From: Catenisphaera adipataccumulans | GTDB lineage: Bacteria > Bacillota_I > Bacilli_A > Erysipelotrichales > Erysipelotrichaceae | NCBI RefSeq assembly: GCF_014202755.1 | Contig: NZ_JACHHK010000003.1 | Span: forward strand, 186,001-250,000 | Reading direction: 5' to 3' | Length of the DNA: 64,000 nucleotides | Shown here: positions 57,132 to 64,000 of the stretch, one piece after another | How positions within the stretch are numbered: the stretch's first letter is position 1 | Layout of the letters: each line of letters begins with the position of its first letter | The notes under the pieces: generated by a model | The model's input: the letters and a program-made list of their open reading frames with translations, nothing else | Databases searched by the model: none | Told to the model about the DNA's origin: nothing | Made by a program: the position numbers and the translations under genes

Positions 57132-58358
57132 CTACCTTAACTCACAAATAAACGAAATCATACCATCTTTCCAGTCCGCCTGAATGCTGCCATGATACTG
57201 CCGGCAGATTTCCTGTGCGATCGACAAACCGATCCCATACCCGCCTTGATCGATATTATGCGATTGATCCTGCCGATAGAATCGTTCAAAAAACTTGGAA
57301 TAATCGACATGTTCTCCTTCTGCATAATGGTTGGATACAATCAGCCTGATACCTTTTTTCTCTTCATGCAGCGCAACATCGATCGTGCCATTATCATCAC
57401 AATACTTGATCGCATTATCGATCAGAATGGTCGTCAGCTGCCGGATCTTGCCCTCGCTGCAGACCAGTTTGACATCCTGATCGATATGAGTCGTCAAAGT
57501 CTTATGTTCCTGTGATGCATTGGCCTGATACGGCTGAACGGTATCCGCAACGATCTTCGAAACATCGACTTCATGCATGCCTGTTTTATCTTCCTCTTCC
57601 TGCGAACGCGCGATCATGACAAGATTCTGAATCAGTCCATTCATCCGATCAACTTGCTTCAGGGTCGACTGCGTCCACTCATTTTCTCCGTTCATCATTT
57701 CCAGCACCTCTGTATTCGCTCGGATCACCGCCAACGGCGTTTTTAATTCATGTGATGCATTGGTGATAAATCGCTGCTGACGGCGGCTGTTTTCAATTTC
57801 CGGCTGGATCATGCGGGAACTGAATTTCTGTACCAGGAAATACGTAATGACCAGTCCGATCAAAGCGGCACCGGCGGTAATGTAGAGCAGCCGCCAACGA
57901 TTGTTGATCTCAGAAACGCAGTTCAGATAAACGACTGTCGTACTGTTTCCATGTTTTTCTATTTTGTAGTAGTAGTCACCGCTGCGGCCGTATCCTGCGG
58001 CGTTATCAGCCTTCTTGATCATCCGTTTTTTCATCGTTTTGATCCAGGCACTGTCGTTGCTGTCGGTGCGGAACGATTTTAATTTTCCATCTTCATAGAC
58101 CGCAATGCAGAAGCGATTAATTTCCTGCGTAGAACCGGAAAATACCTGTCCTGGATTCCTTTGACCGCTGTTATTATCTTCAAACTGATAATTTTCTACA
58201 TTCACCAATAAGTCCAGCGACCGCTGGATTTTATAGCGGCTGGACGCATAGTAACTCAGATTGATCACGATGCCGATAAAAAGCATCGCGACAAAAATAG
58301 CCACCATGGAGATCCACACAAACTTGCGCCGGAGCTTTTCGATCGCGCGGCTATCCAT
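57132..58358 (-). CDS. Membrane sensor histidine kinase
   Basis: A 408-residue sensor kinase. TM1 lies near residues 13-37, an extracytoplasmic sensor region of about 120 residues (to ~155) follows, and TM2 is near 157-178. The H-box is NASHELKTPLAV (phosphohistidine about residue 200), the N-box is ILIDNAIKYC, and the G2-like motif is GYGIGLSIAQEI. The signal is unknown. It overlaps the response regulator gene by eight bases. GGGAGGAAAGCG precedes the ATG at 58358; the frame from 58415 is longer and lacks a site. Confidence 0.92.
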   Translation of the reverse strand: MDSRAIEKLRRKFVWISMVAIFVAMLFIGIVINLSYYASSRYKIQRSLDLLVNVENYQFEDNNSGQRNPGQVFSGSTQEINRFCIAVYEDGKLKSFRTDSNDSAWIKTMKKRMIKKADNAAGYGRSGDYYYKIEKHGNSTTVVYLNCVSEINNRWRLLYITAGAALIGLVITYFLVQKFSSRMIQPEIENSRRQQRFITNASHELKTPLAVIRANTEVLEMMNGENEWTQSTLKQVDRMNGLIQNLVMIARSQEEEDKTGMHEVDVSKIVADTVQPYQANASQEHKTLTTHIDQDVKLVCSEGKIRQLTTILIDNAIKYCDDNGTIDVALHEEKKGIRLIVSNHYAEGEHVDYSKFFERFYRQDQSHNIDQGGYGIGLSIAQEICRQYHGSIQADWKDGMISFICELR

Positions 58359-59016
58359 CGCTTTCCTCCCGGATAAAAATACGTCCGCCTTCCGCTGCAA
58401 TTTCAATATCGGCACCGATGGATGCCAACTTTCGCTTAAGATAAGACAAATAGAGCTTCACCGTATCTTCCTGCGCCGGTTCATCTGGCCATACTTGCTC
58501 CAACAAGTACTGGGTATTCATAAATTCATGCATCATCAACGTACGCATCAGTTCAAATTCTTTGTGGGACAGCCGAACTGAATTGGCTGCCGACAACGAA
58601 TAGTCATTCGCATGCAGCGTCACGTTGCCTTTCTGCAGATCGGTCTCGCTTTCATACTGACTGCGGCGGACCATCGACCGGATCCGCGCTGCCAGTTCTT
58701 TCATCGAAAATGGTTTTGCCAGATAATCATCGGCCCCGGCATCCAGTCCGGCGACCCGGTCATCGACCTCACTTTTCGCTGTCAGCAGCAGCACCGGAGT
58801 GAGGATCGCATGCTCGCGCATCGTTTTTAAAACCGTAATGCCGTCGACCTGAGGCATCATGATATCCAGTACGACCACATCATAGCTTTCCTTCTTTAAT
58901 GCATCCAATGCCTCCTGGCCATCAAATACGCTTGTAACATCATAACCCTGATACTCCAGCACGGTAGTAACGGCATGATTTAGATCTTGTGTGTCTTCCG
59001 CAAATAAAAGTTTCAT
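58351..59016 (-). CDS. OmpR-family response regulator
   Basis: A 221-residue response regulator. The receiver domain has the phosphoacceptor Asp51 in VVVLDIMMP, acidic residues E7/D8, Thr in LLTAKSE and Lys in LAKPF. The C-terminal winged helix (about residues 125-218) contains RLSHKEFELMRTLM. It is coupled to the SAS gene through a four-base overlap and to the kinase by an eight-base overlap. Confidence 0.94.
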   Translation of the reverse strand: MKLLFAEDTQDLNHAVTTVLEYQGYDVTSVFDGQEALDALKKESYDVVVLDIMMPQVDGITVLKTMREHAILTPVLLLTAKSEVDDRVAGLDAGADDYLAKPFSMKELAARIRSMVRRSQYESETDLQKGNVTLHANDYSLSAANSVRLSHKEFELMRTLMMHEFMNTQYLLEQVWPDEPAQEDTVKLYLSYLKRKLASIGADIEIAAEGGRIFIREESDG

Positions 59017-59609
59017 GATCCCGCCTCATTTTCTTCAAATATCAAGTCCCGCAGCGTCTGCATCGAAAGGTCGGTGGAAGCCAGTTCATCGGCACAGCGC
59101 TTCAGTTCGCTGACGATCAATTCTTGATTTCCTTTATATTGCTTTTTGTATTTTAAGTGATGTTCCAACGCGGCCCACGTATCCATCGAGATCGTGCGCA
59201 GCTGAATTTCTACATAATATCCGTTATCTGCCTGCAGGATCATATGATAGCTGCGGTAGCCGTTTGGTTTGACATTTTTTATATAATCCTTCTCGGTGAC
59301 AATTTTGGCGTCCTGCCACTGCGCCAAATTGTCACGAATCGTATAAACATCATCCAAAAAGGCACAGACCACCCGGATCCCGATCGCATCGTGAATTTCT
59401 TTCAATGCGCTGTCACACGTCTCAGGCAGACCTTTGCGGCGGCATTTTTCCCGCATGCTTTCTTCTGATTTGATCCGGCACAGACAGTGTTCCACCGGAT
59501 CCATTCCCAATCGTTCTTTCATCTGATGCCGGCATGCATCGATACGCTCCATAAAGCGCTGCATCGTTGCCTCCATTTCCGGCAAATGATCTTCATAAAT
59601 ACTTTGCAT
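59013..59609 (-). CDS. Small alarmone synthetase (RelA/SpoT synthetase domain only)
   Basis: A 198-residue protein with only the (p)ppGpp synthetase domain, of the RelQ/RelP size class. Motifs are RIKSEESMREKCRRKG, IHDAIGIRVVCAF, YIKNVKPNGYRSYH and VEIQLRT, followed by ALEHHLKYK, which contains the ExxH-type metal/GTP residues. It lacks hydrolase, TGS and ACT domains. I chose the ATG at 59609; a TGT-TACAAT sequence ends six bases upstream and no ribosome binding site is present. It is the first gene of an operon with a two-component system and a SorC regulator. Confidence 0.9.
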   Translation of the reverse strand: MQSIYEDHLPEMEATMQRFMERIDACRHQMKERLGMDPVEHCLCRIKSEESMREKCRRKGLPETCDSALKEIHDAIGIRVVCAFLDDVYTIRDNLAQWQDAKIVTEKDYIKNVKPNGYRSYHMILQADNGYYVEIQLRTISMDTWAALEHHLKYKKQYKGNQELIVSELKRCADELASTDLSMQTLRDLIFEENEAGS

Positions 59610-59615
59610 GCAATT

Positions 59616-59621
59616 ATTGTA
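59616..59621 (-). promoter_or_regulatory. Candidate leaderless -10 box of the alarmone synthetase operon
   Basis: Minus-strand TGT-TACAAT (59616-59621), extended -10, ends six bases before the ATG at 59609. The -35 region is weak (TGTTTC near 59639-59644). Confidence 0.5.
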
Positions 59622-59664
59622 ACATATCGCTACTTTAAGAAACATGAAAGAACGCCCACAATAT

Positions 59665-59692
59665 AAAAAAATGAGCATTTTTTGCTCATTTT
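59665..59692. terminator. Hairpin terminator of tcdA
   Basis: Stem ATGAGCA/TGCTCAT (59671-59677, 59683-59689) with A and T runs outside. It ends tcdA on the minus strand. Confidence 0.75.
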
Positions 59693-60381
59693 GTGAGATC
59701 ATTGATGATTTCAGCCGCCATAAACAATCCCATCGCCCCGGGCACGAACACGGTACTGCCTGGGACCGGTTTCCGGCTATTTGGTTCAGCAGCCGGTTTG
59801 ATCGGCTTTTCTTTCGAATAAACGACTTTCAAATGTTTGATGCCGCGTTTTTTCAGTTCCCGACGCATCACTTTTGCCAGCGGATCCATTTCTGTCTGAA
59901 ACAGGTCAGCTGTCTGCAGCGCATCCGGATGCACTTTGTTCCCCGCTCCCATCGCACTGATCACCGGTACCCGGCAGGCTTTGGCCTGCATGATGATATC
60001 GATCTTCGCCGTGATGGTGTCCACACAATCGACAATGTAGTCATACTGCGAAAAATCAAACGCATCATGATTATCCGGCAGATAGAAACAAGGATAGGCA
60101 TGAACTTCACAAGCAGGATCGATGTCCAGGATCCGTTCTTTCATCGCTTCGACTTTCAGCCGGCCGATCGTAGAATGCAATGCTATGATCTGTCGATTCA
60201 AGTTCGAAAGTTCGACCGTATCATGATCTACCAAGTCCAGATGGCCGACACCGCTGCGGGCCAGCGCTTCGGTCACATAACCGCCGACACCGCCGATACC
60301 GAAAATCAGGATCCTGGCTTCCTGCAGCCGATGGACGGCCGTCGCTCCGTAAAGCATTTCCAGGCGGCTGAACTCAGTCAT
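59686..60381 (-). CDS. tcdA: tRNA threonylcarbamoyladenosine dehydratase (TcdA/CsdL)
   Basis: A 231-residue E1-like protein that cyclises t6A in tRNA to ct6A using ATP. It has the nucleotide motif GIGGVGGYVTEALARSG (about residues 25-41), LVDHDTVELSNLNRQI and DCVDTITAK. It belongs to the ThiF/MoeB superfamily; absence of thiamine or molybdopterin genes nearby and the NLNRQ form support TcdA. GGAGGGGCCG precedes the ATG at 60381, and it overlaps the patatin gene by eight bases. Confidence 0.9.
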   Translation of the reverse strand: MTEFSRLEMLYGATAVHRLQEARILIFGIGGVGGYVTEALARSGVGHLDLVDHDTVELSNLNRQIIALHSTIGRLKVEAMKERILDIDPACEVHAYPCFYLPDNHDAFDFSQYDYIVDCVDTITAKIDIIMQAKACRVPVISAMGAGNKVHPDALQTADLFQTEMDPLAKVMRRELKKRGIKHLKVVYSKEKPIKPAAEPNSRKPVPGSTVFVPGAMGLFMAAEIINDLTK

Positions 60382-61222
60382 CGGCCCCTCCGACAAACGG
60401 ACCGATAGCTGCCGCATCGTTGAATCCATCCATATACAATTGTTGGATGGCTTTTTTGTCTTTGGTCAGCGTCTTCATGCCGCTGATATCTTTTGGTGCA
60501 ACGATCAGGACTTTTCCTTCCTGTTCCAATTCTTTGGCTCTGCGCACCTGGTCATTGTAAAGCGGACCGCGCTGTGCCAATTTACGGGCACTGGCCGGAT
60601 AAGCGCGGCGGATCAATTTTGCCATGCGGGCGTCATTCTTCGAAGTTCGGACATAGTCCCGCGGCTTGGTCAGGATCAGAACAACTTTCTCGCAGCCTTC
60701 TGAAAAGGCTTTTTCGATCGGCACTGGATCTGAGATGCCGCCGTCATAAAAGAGACTGCCCATATAAGGATACGGCTGGTCGAGCACCGGTACGCAGGAT
60801 GAAGCTTTCACAATGAAGTAGTCGTCTTTTTTCACATCAAAATTTGTAAAATAAACTGGTTCACCGGTGATCGCATCCGTCGTCACCGCCCGGTAAATTT
60901 GATCCGATGCGTGAAAAGCATCATAATCCAACGGAAATTCACCGTCTGTATCGGTCAAATCACCGTAAATATAGTCCAGATCCAAATACGATCCGGTCTT
61001 CAATAAATTTGACCAGCTCATATATTCTTTGCGGAATGCATATTCTTTATAAAATACCAGATTCCGTCCTTTTTGTCCGGCAATGTATGCGATGCAGTTT
61101 GCGCTGCCGGCAGAAACACCGATACAGTAATCGAAGCGGATCCCGTGTTCCAGACAATAGTCGAATACACCCGCTCCATAGGCACCGCGTAAGCCGCCGC
61201 CGACATCAATCACTCCGATCAT
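60374..61222 (-). CDS. Patatin-like phospholipase (paralog 3)
   Basis: A 282-residue patatin-family hydrolase, more distant from the two others in this window. The oxyanion loop is VIDVGGGLRGAYGAGV, the elbow is IGVSAGSANC (nucleophilic serine about residue 38), and the aspartate is in LFYDGGISDPVP. It is co-translated with tcdA. Substrate unknown; lipid hydrolysis is assumed from the family. Confidence 0.87.
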   Translation of the reverse strand: MIGVIDVGGGLRGAYGAGVFDYCLEHGIRFDYCIGVSAGSANCIAYIAGQKGRNLVFYKEYAFRKEYMSWSNLLKTGSYLDLDYIYGDLTDTDGEFPLDYDAFHASDQIYRAVTTDAITGEPVYFTNFDVKKDDYFIVKASSCVPVLDQPYPYMGSLFYDGGISDPVPIEKAFSEGCEKVVLILTKPRDYVRTSKNDARMAKLIRRAYPASARKLAQRGPLYNDQVRRAKELEQEGKVLIVAPKDISGMKTLTKDKKAIQQLYMDGFNDAAAIGPFVGGADD

Positions 61223-61263
61223 GATCTCACTTCCTTTTCGCTGCCTCCCATTCTAACACAGAA

Positions 61264-61293
61264 AAAAGAGTTCCGCGTTAGGCAGAACCCTTT
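61264..61293 (-). terminator. Terminator of metY
   Basis: On the minus strand GGGTTC and GAACTC pair (one G-U) across a 10-base loop and are followed by TTTTTT. Confidence 0.7.
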
Positions 61294-61303
61294 CAATGTG
61301 CAA

Positions 61304-62587
61304 CTATGCGACGGCTTGAAAGGCAGTATCCAACGCATCGATCAAATCATCGATATTTTCGGTACCAATGCTCAATCGGATGGTATTCGGATAAATGCCC
61401 TGATCGGCCGCTTCGGCCTCGGTCAGCTGGGAATGTGTCGTACTGGCCGGATGGATGACCAGCGACTTGACATCCGCAACATTCGCCAGCAGCGAGAAAA
61501 TCGGTAAGTTGTCGATCCAACGGCGGGCACGATCGGCATCGCCTTTGATCTCAAAGGTAAAGATCGATGCACCGCCGTTCGGGAAGTATTTCTGATACAG
61601 CTCCGGTTCTTCGATCGATGGATGATGGACCGCTTCCACTTCCGGATGGGTTTTCAAATAGTCTACGACTTTCAGCGCATTTTCAACATGACGCTCGACG
61701 CGCAGTGATAAGGTTTCCAATCCCTGGATGAACGCCCAGGCATTGACCGGCGAAATGGTTGCCCCTTGATCCCGCAGCAGGATGGCCCGAACATAGGTAA
61801 CAAAGGCAGCCGGTGCAGTTGCATCATAGAAACTGATGCCATGGTAGGATGGGTTTGGTTCTGAGATCCACGGATATTTGCCGGATGCTTTCCAGTCAAA
61901 TTGACCGCCCTCAACGATCACTCCGCCCAAGGTCGCGCCATGGCCGCCGATAAACTTGGTCGCACTATGGATGACCAAATCTGCGCCCCATTCAAACGGA
62001 CGGACCAAATACGGCGTCGCAAACGTATTATCCACAGCCAGTGGGATCTGATGACGATGGGCAACTTTTGCCCAGGCTTCAATATCCACGATATTTCCTA
62101 ACGGATTGCCCAGGGTCTCGATCCACAATCCTTTCGTCTTCTCATCGATGGCTGCTTCGACAGCGTCCAGATCATACGGATCGACGAATTTTGCGGTAAT
62201 GCCGTATAAAGGCAAGGTATGCGCCAACAAGTTGTAGGTGCCGCCGTAAATGGTCTTTGCGGCAACAATGTTTTCCCCAGCTTTCGCCAGCCCCTGGATC
62301 GCATAGGTCACGGCAGCCGCACCGGAAGCCACTGCGATCGCGCCGGTGCCGCCTTCCAAAGCAGCGATACGCTTTTCGAATACATCCTGTGTCGAGTTGG
62401 TCAGACGCCCGTAAATATTGCCTGGATCAGCCAGCCCAAAACGATCGGCGGCATTCTGTGAATCTTTAAAGACATACGATGTTGTCAAATAGATCGGTAC
62501 CTGGCGGGAATCCGTTACCGGATCGGCCTCTTCCTGTCCGACGTGCAAAGCAAGTGTTTCAAATTTATATTGTTTTTTTTCTGTCAT
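61304..62587 (-). CDS. metY: O-acetylhomoserine sulfhydrylase (MetY family)
   Basis: A 427-residue PLP enzyme of the Cys/Met metabolism family. It joins sulfide or another thiol to O-acetylhomoserine (or O-acetylserine). Landmarks are the N-terminal FETLALHVGQE, YGRLTNST and the PLP-lysine in HSATKFIGGHG (about residue 205). The length and the large insertion after residue 230 suit MetY and not MetB. GGAGGAAGAACAC precedes the ATG at 62587. The LysR gene immediately upstream on the same strand is a likely regulator. Confidence 0.92.
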   Translation of the reverse strand: MTEKKQYKFETLALHVGQEEADPVTDSRQVPIYLTTSYVFKDSQNAADRFGLADPGNIYGRLTNSTQDVFEKRIAALEGGTGAIAVASGAAAVTYAIQGLAKAGENIVAAKTIYGGTYNLLAHTLPLYGITAKFVDPYDLDAVEAAIDEKTKGLWIETLGNPLGNIVDIEAWAKVAHRHQIPLAVDNTFATPYLVRPFEWGADLVIHSATKFIGGHGATLGGVIVEGGQFDWKASGKYPWISEPNPSYHGISFYDATAPAAFVTYVRAILLRDQGATISPVNAWAFIQGLETLSLRVERHVENALKVVDYLKTHPEVEAVHHPSIEEPELYQKYFPNGGASIFTFEIKGDADRARRWIDNLPIFSLLANVADVKSLVIHPASTTHSQLTEAEAADQGIYPNTIRLSIGTENIDDLIDALDTAFQAVA

Positions 62588-62769
62588 GTGTTCTTCCTCC
62601 TTCATTGTTTATTCATTAAAAAGAAGTCCAACACATTCGATTGATATTTAATATTCTCAAACAAAGGGAAGTCTTCATATTTTTCTCCTTTTCCTATCAG
62701 ATTACAAGGATATAATAAGTCAGACTTCCCTATTTGTATAATATAGAATTTAAATACTAGTTATAAATT
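62588..62769 (-). promoter_or_regulatory. metY control region with inverted repeat
   Basis: A 182-bp gap with AGGGAAGTCT (62665-62674) and its perfect complement AGACTTCCCT (62722-62731), which are 10-bp arms about 47 bases apart. TATTAT and TATAAT-like boxes lie within and beside it. It may be the binding region of the adjacent LysR protein or the stem of a leader RNA. Confidence 0.5.
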
Positions 62770-63687
62770 TTATTTATTAAAATATTCTTTCAGACATTCA
62801 ATATATTTTCGCCCGGCATCGGACAATATACTATTTTTCTTCACAATATATCCAATTTCCATTATGGCATTCGGGTTTTGAGAATCCGCTTTATATGGAA
62901 TCGCGATAAAATCACTGCCGTTCAATTCCTCATCGATGATTCCCGAACATAACATATACCCATTGATCCCGACCATCAGGTTCAACGCTGTCGCCCTGTC
63001 GTTCACCTTGACCACCCGGGCATAATCGTTTTCCGACAAGATTTCTTCCGCCAAGTAATAAGCACTGTCTTTTCCTTGTTCAAAAGACAAATAAGGATAA
63101 TCCTGCAGCTGTTCGAAGGTTATCTCTTTTTCCTTCCCTAACGGATGGCCTTTGTATAAATAAACATAAGCACTGCAGGAAACCAGCGGATGGAATTCCA
63201 GGCTGTCCCGGTTCAGCAGTTTCATGATATATTTTCGGTTCAAACTGCTCAGATACAGGATCCCAATCTCACTTTCTTGCTGGGCCACATCATCGATCAC
63301 ATCCAGTGTCCGCGTTTCCTTGATCGCAAATTCGTACTGTGCCGGATCGTATTCATTGACCGTGTTGGCAAACGCTTTGACCGCAAAAGAATAGTGTTGG
63401 CAGGAAACGCTGAATTTTCGGCGGACCGTACCTTCCGGGCTGTACTTTTCCTTAAGCAGTTCATATTGTTGGTAGATCTGACGGGCATACATGAGAAAAT
63501 CACGGCCGTCAGCCGTCAGTGTCACACCACGGCTGGTGCGGTTAAAAATTGTGATGCCGGTTTCACCTTCCAGTTCTTTGATGGCACTAGTCAGCGTCGG
63601 CTGAGAAATATATAATTTTTCGGCTGCTTTATTCATGGAACCCATATCCGCAGTCGTTAATGCATAAAAAATTTGTTGGAGTGTCAT
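62770..63687 (-). CDS. LysR-family transcriptional regulator
   Basis: A 305-residue LysR protein. The N-terminal helix-turn-helix (MNKAAEKLYISQPTLTSAIKEL, about residues 17-38) is followed by the two-lobed effector domain. It is upstream of metY on the same strand, and it could respond to a sulfur metabolite such as O-acetylserine, as CysR/CysB-like members do; this is inferred from position. Its own promoter region is adjacent to the start of the aldehyde dehydrogenase gene. Confidence 0.9.
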   Translation of the reverse strand: MTLQQIFYALTTADMGSMNKAAEKLYISQPTLTSAIKELEGETGITIFNRTSRGVTLTADGRDFLMYARQIYQQYELLKEKYSPEGTVRRKFSVSCQHYSFAVKAFANTVNEYDPAQYEFAIKETRTLDVIDDVAQQESEIGILYLSSLNRKYIMKLLNRDSLEFHPLVSCSAYVYLYKGHPLGKEKEITFEQLQDYPYLSFEQGKDSAYYLAEEILSENDYARVVKVNDRATALNLMVGINGYMLCSGIIDEELNGSDFIAIPYKADSQNPNAIMEIGYIVKKNSILSDAGRKYIECLKEYFNK

Positions 63688-63799
63688 ATATCACCCTCCC
63701 TTTTGAATTATATAATACCTATCAAAATTGTAAAGTAAATATTTGCTTTCCCCCACGGAATAAGTCTTGTATAATAATTGCTATGTAAAGGAGGCAACA

Positions 63800-64000
63800 A
63801 TGAACGAACAAGAAATCAAAGTCATCCTTCAAAGTCAGAAGAAATTTTTCCGTGAAGGACATACACTGTCCGTCACGTATCGTATCGATGCGCTGAACCG
63901 TTTGAAAGCTTCGATCGAAGCCCATGAAAAAGAACTTTGCGAAGCATTATACAAGGATCTCGGCAAAAGCAGCGACGAAAGCTATATGACCGAAATCGGT
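63800..64000 (+). CDS. Aldehyde dehydrogenase, N-terminal part (cut by window end)
   Basis: The 67 visible codons, starting MNEQEIKVILQSQKKFF, match the N terminus of class 3-type NAD(P)+ aldehyde dehydrogenases: the LQSQKKFFREGHTLSVTYR start, the RLKASIEAHEKEL helix and the KDLGKSSDESYMTEIG segment. The catalytic cysteine and the rest of the enzyme lie beyond the window. AAAGGAGG lies directly upstream of the ATG at 63800, and a TATAAT box lies further upstream. It is divergent from the LysR gene. Confidence 0.9.
   Translation, partial: MNEQEIKVILQSQKKFFREGHTLSVTYRIDALNRLKASIEAHEKELCEALYKDLGKSSDESYMTEIG

Noticed and set aside
1-64000. Prophage, insertion sequence, CRISPR or integrative element
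   Set aside because: I found no integrase, transposase, terminal inverted repeats, or regularly spaced direct repeats. The srl duplication is the only large repeat.

Overview
The window looks like chromosomal DNA of a low- to mid-GC Bacillota (Firmicutes) bacterium. The evidence is strong AGGAGG-type ribosome binding sites, TTGACA/TATAAT promoters, a T-box leader on the arginine operon, a yybP-ykoY manganese riboswitch, a YtrA-type GntR/ABC operon, CcpA-like cre sequence and short hairpin-plus-U-run terminators. Base composition is near 50% GC by eye, and the gene content would fit the Erysipelotrichia or a related gut lineage, but no rRNA or other marker settles this. There are no tRNA or rRNA genes, CRISPR arrays, prophage or insertion sequences. 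Genes are tightly packed, often with 4-bp ATGA or longer overlaps.

Layout. 0-16 kb holds housekeeping and small regulatory units: luxS (cut by the window edge) and mutY, an omega-amidase-like nitrilase, a PHP phosphatase with a low-Mr phosphatase, a YigZ protein, a YtrA-type ABC operon, proBA, RidA, a MarR/GNAT pair, a patatin-like lipase, and a Ca2+/cation exchanger under a Mn2+ riboswitch. 16-24.4 kb is a complete arginine operon, argGHCJBDF, behind a T-box. 24.4-32.5 kb pairs a cobalamin/siderophore-type ABC importer with divergent metF, a separate MetH reactivation protein, B12-dependent metH and a DAHP synthase. 32.5-45.7 kb contains a HD/patatin/GNAT/MATE/HAD operon, cysE, an SDR-DAACS symporter-lipoprotein operon, a PhzF protein, pyridoxal kinase and small genes.

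45.7-56 kb is the most distinctive region, a polyol-type PTS catabolic locus. It has two SrlA-SrlE (EIIC-EIIB) pairs, SrlB (EIIA), GutM, a SorC regulator, an NAD-binding/SAF-domain oxidoreductase where a sorbitol-6-phosphate dehydrogenase would be expected, and a downstream unit of class II aldolase, YjbQ and a short archaeal-type triose-phosphate isomerase beside a divergent DeoR repressor. Operator-like repeats link the SorC promoter with the EII promoters. The natural substrate cannot be read from the sequence. 56-61.2 kb carries an operon of small alarmone synthetase, response regulator, histidine kinase and a second SorC regulator, then a third patatin with tcdA. 61.3-64 kb has metY behind a LysR gene and the start of an aldehyde dehydrogenase.

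Sulfur and one-carbon metabolism recurs (luxS, cysE, metY, metF, metH and its reactivation partner, a probable B12 importer), with arginine and proline synthesis alongside. A second theme is promoters whose -10 hexamer ends exactly six bases before the start codon, predicting leaderless or nearly leaderless mRNAs for six genes here.
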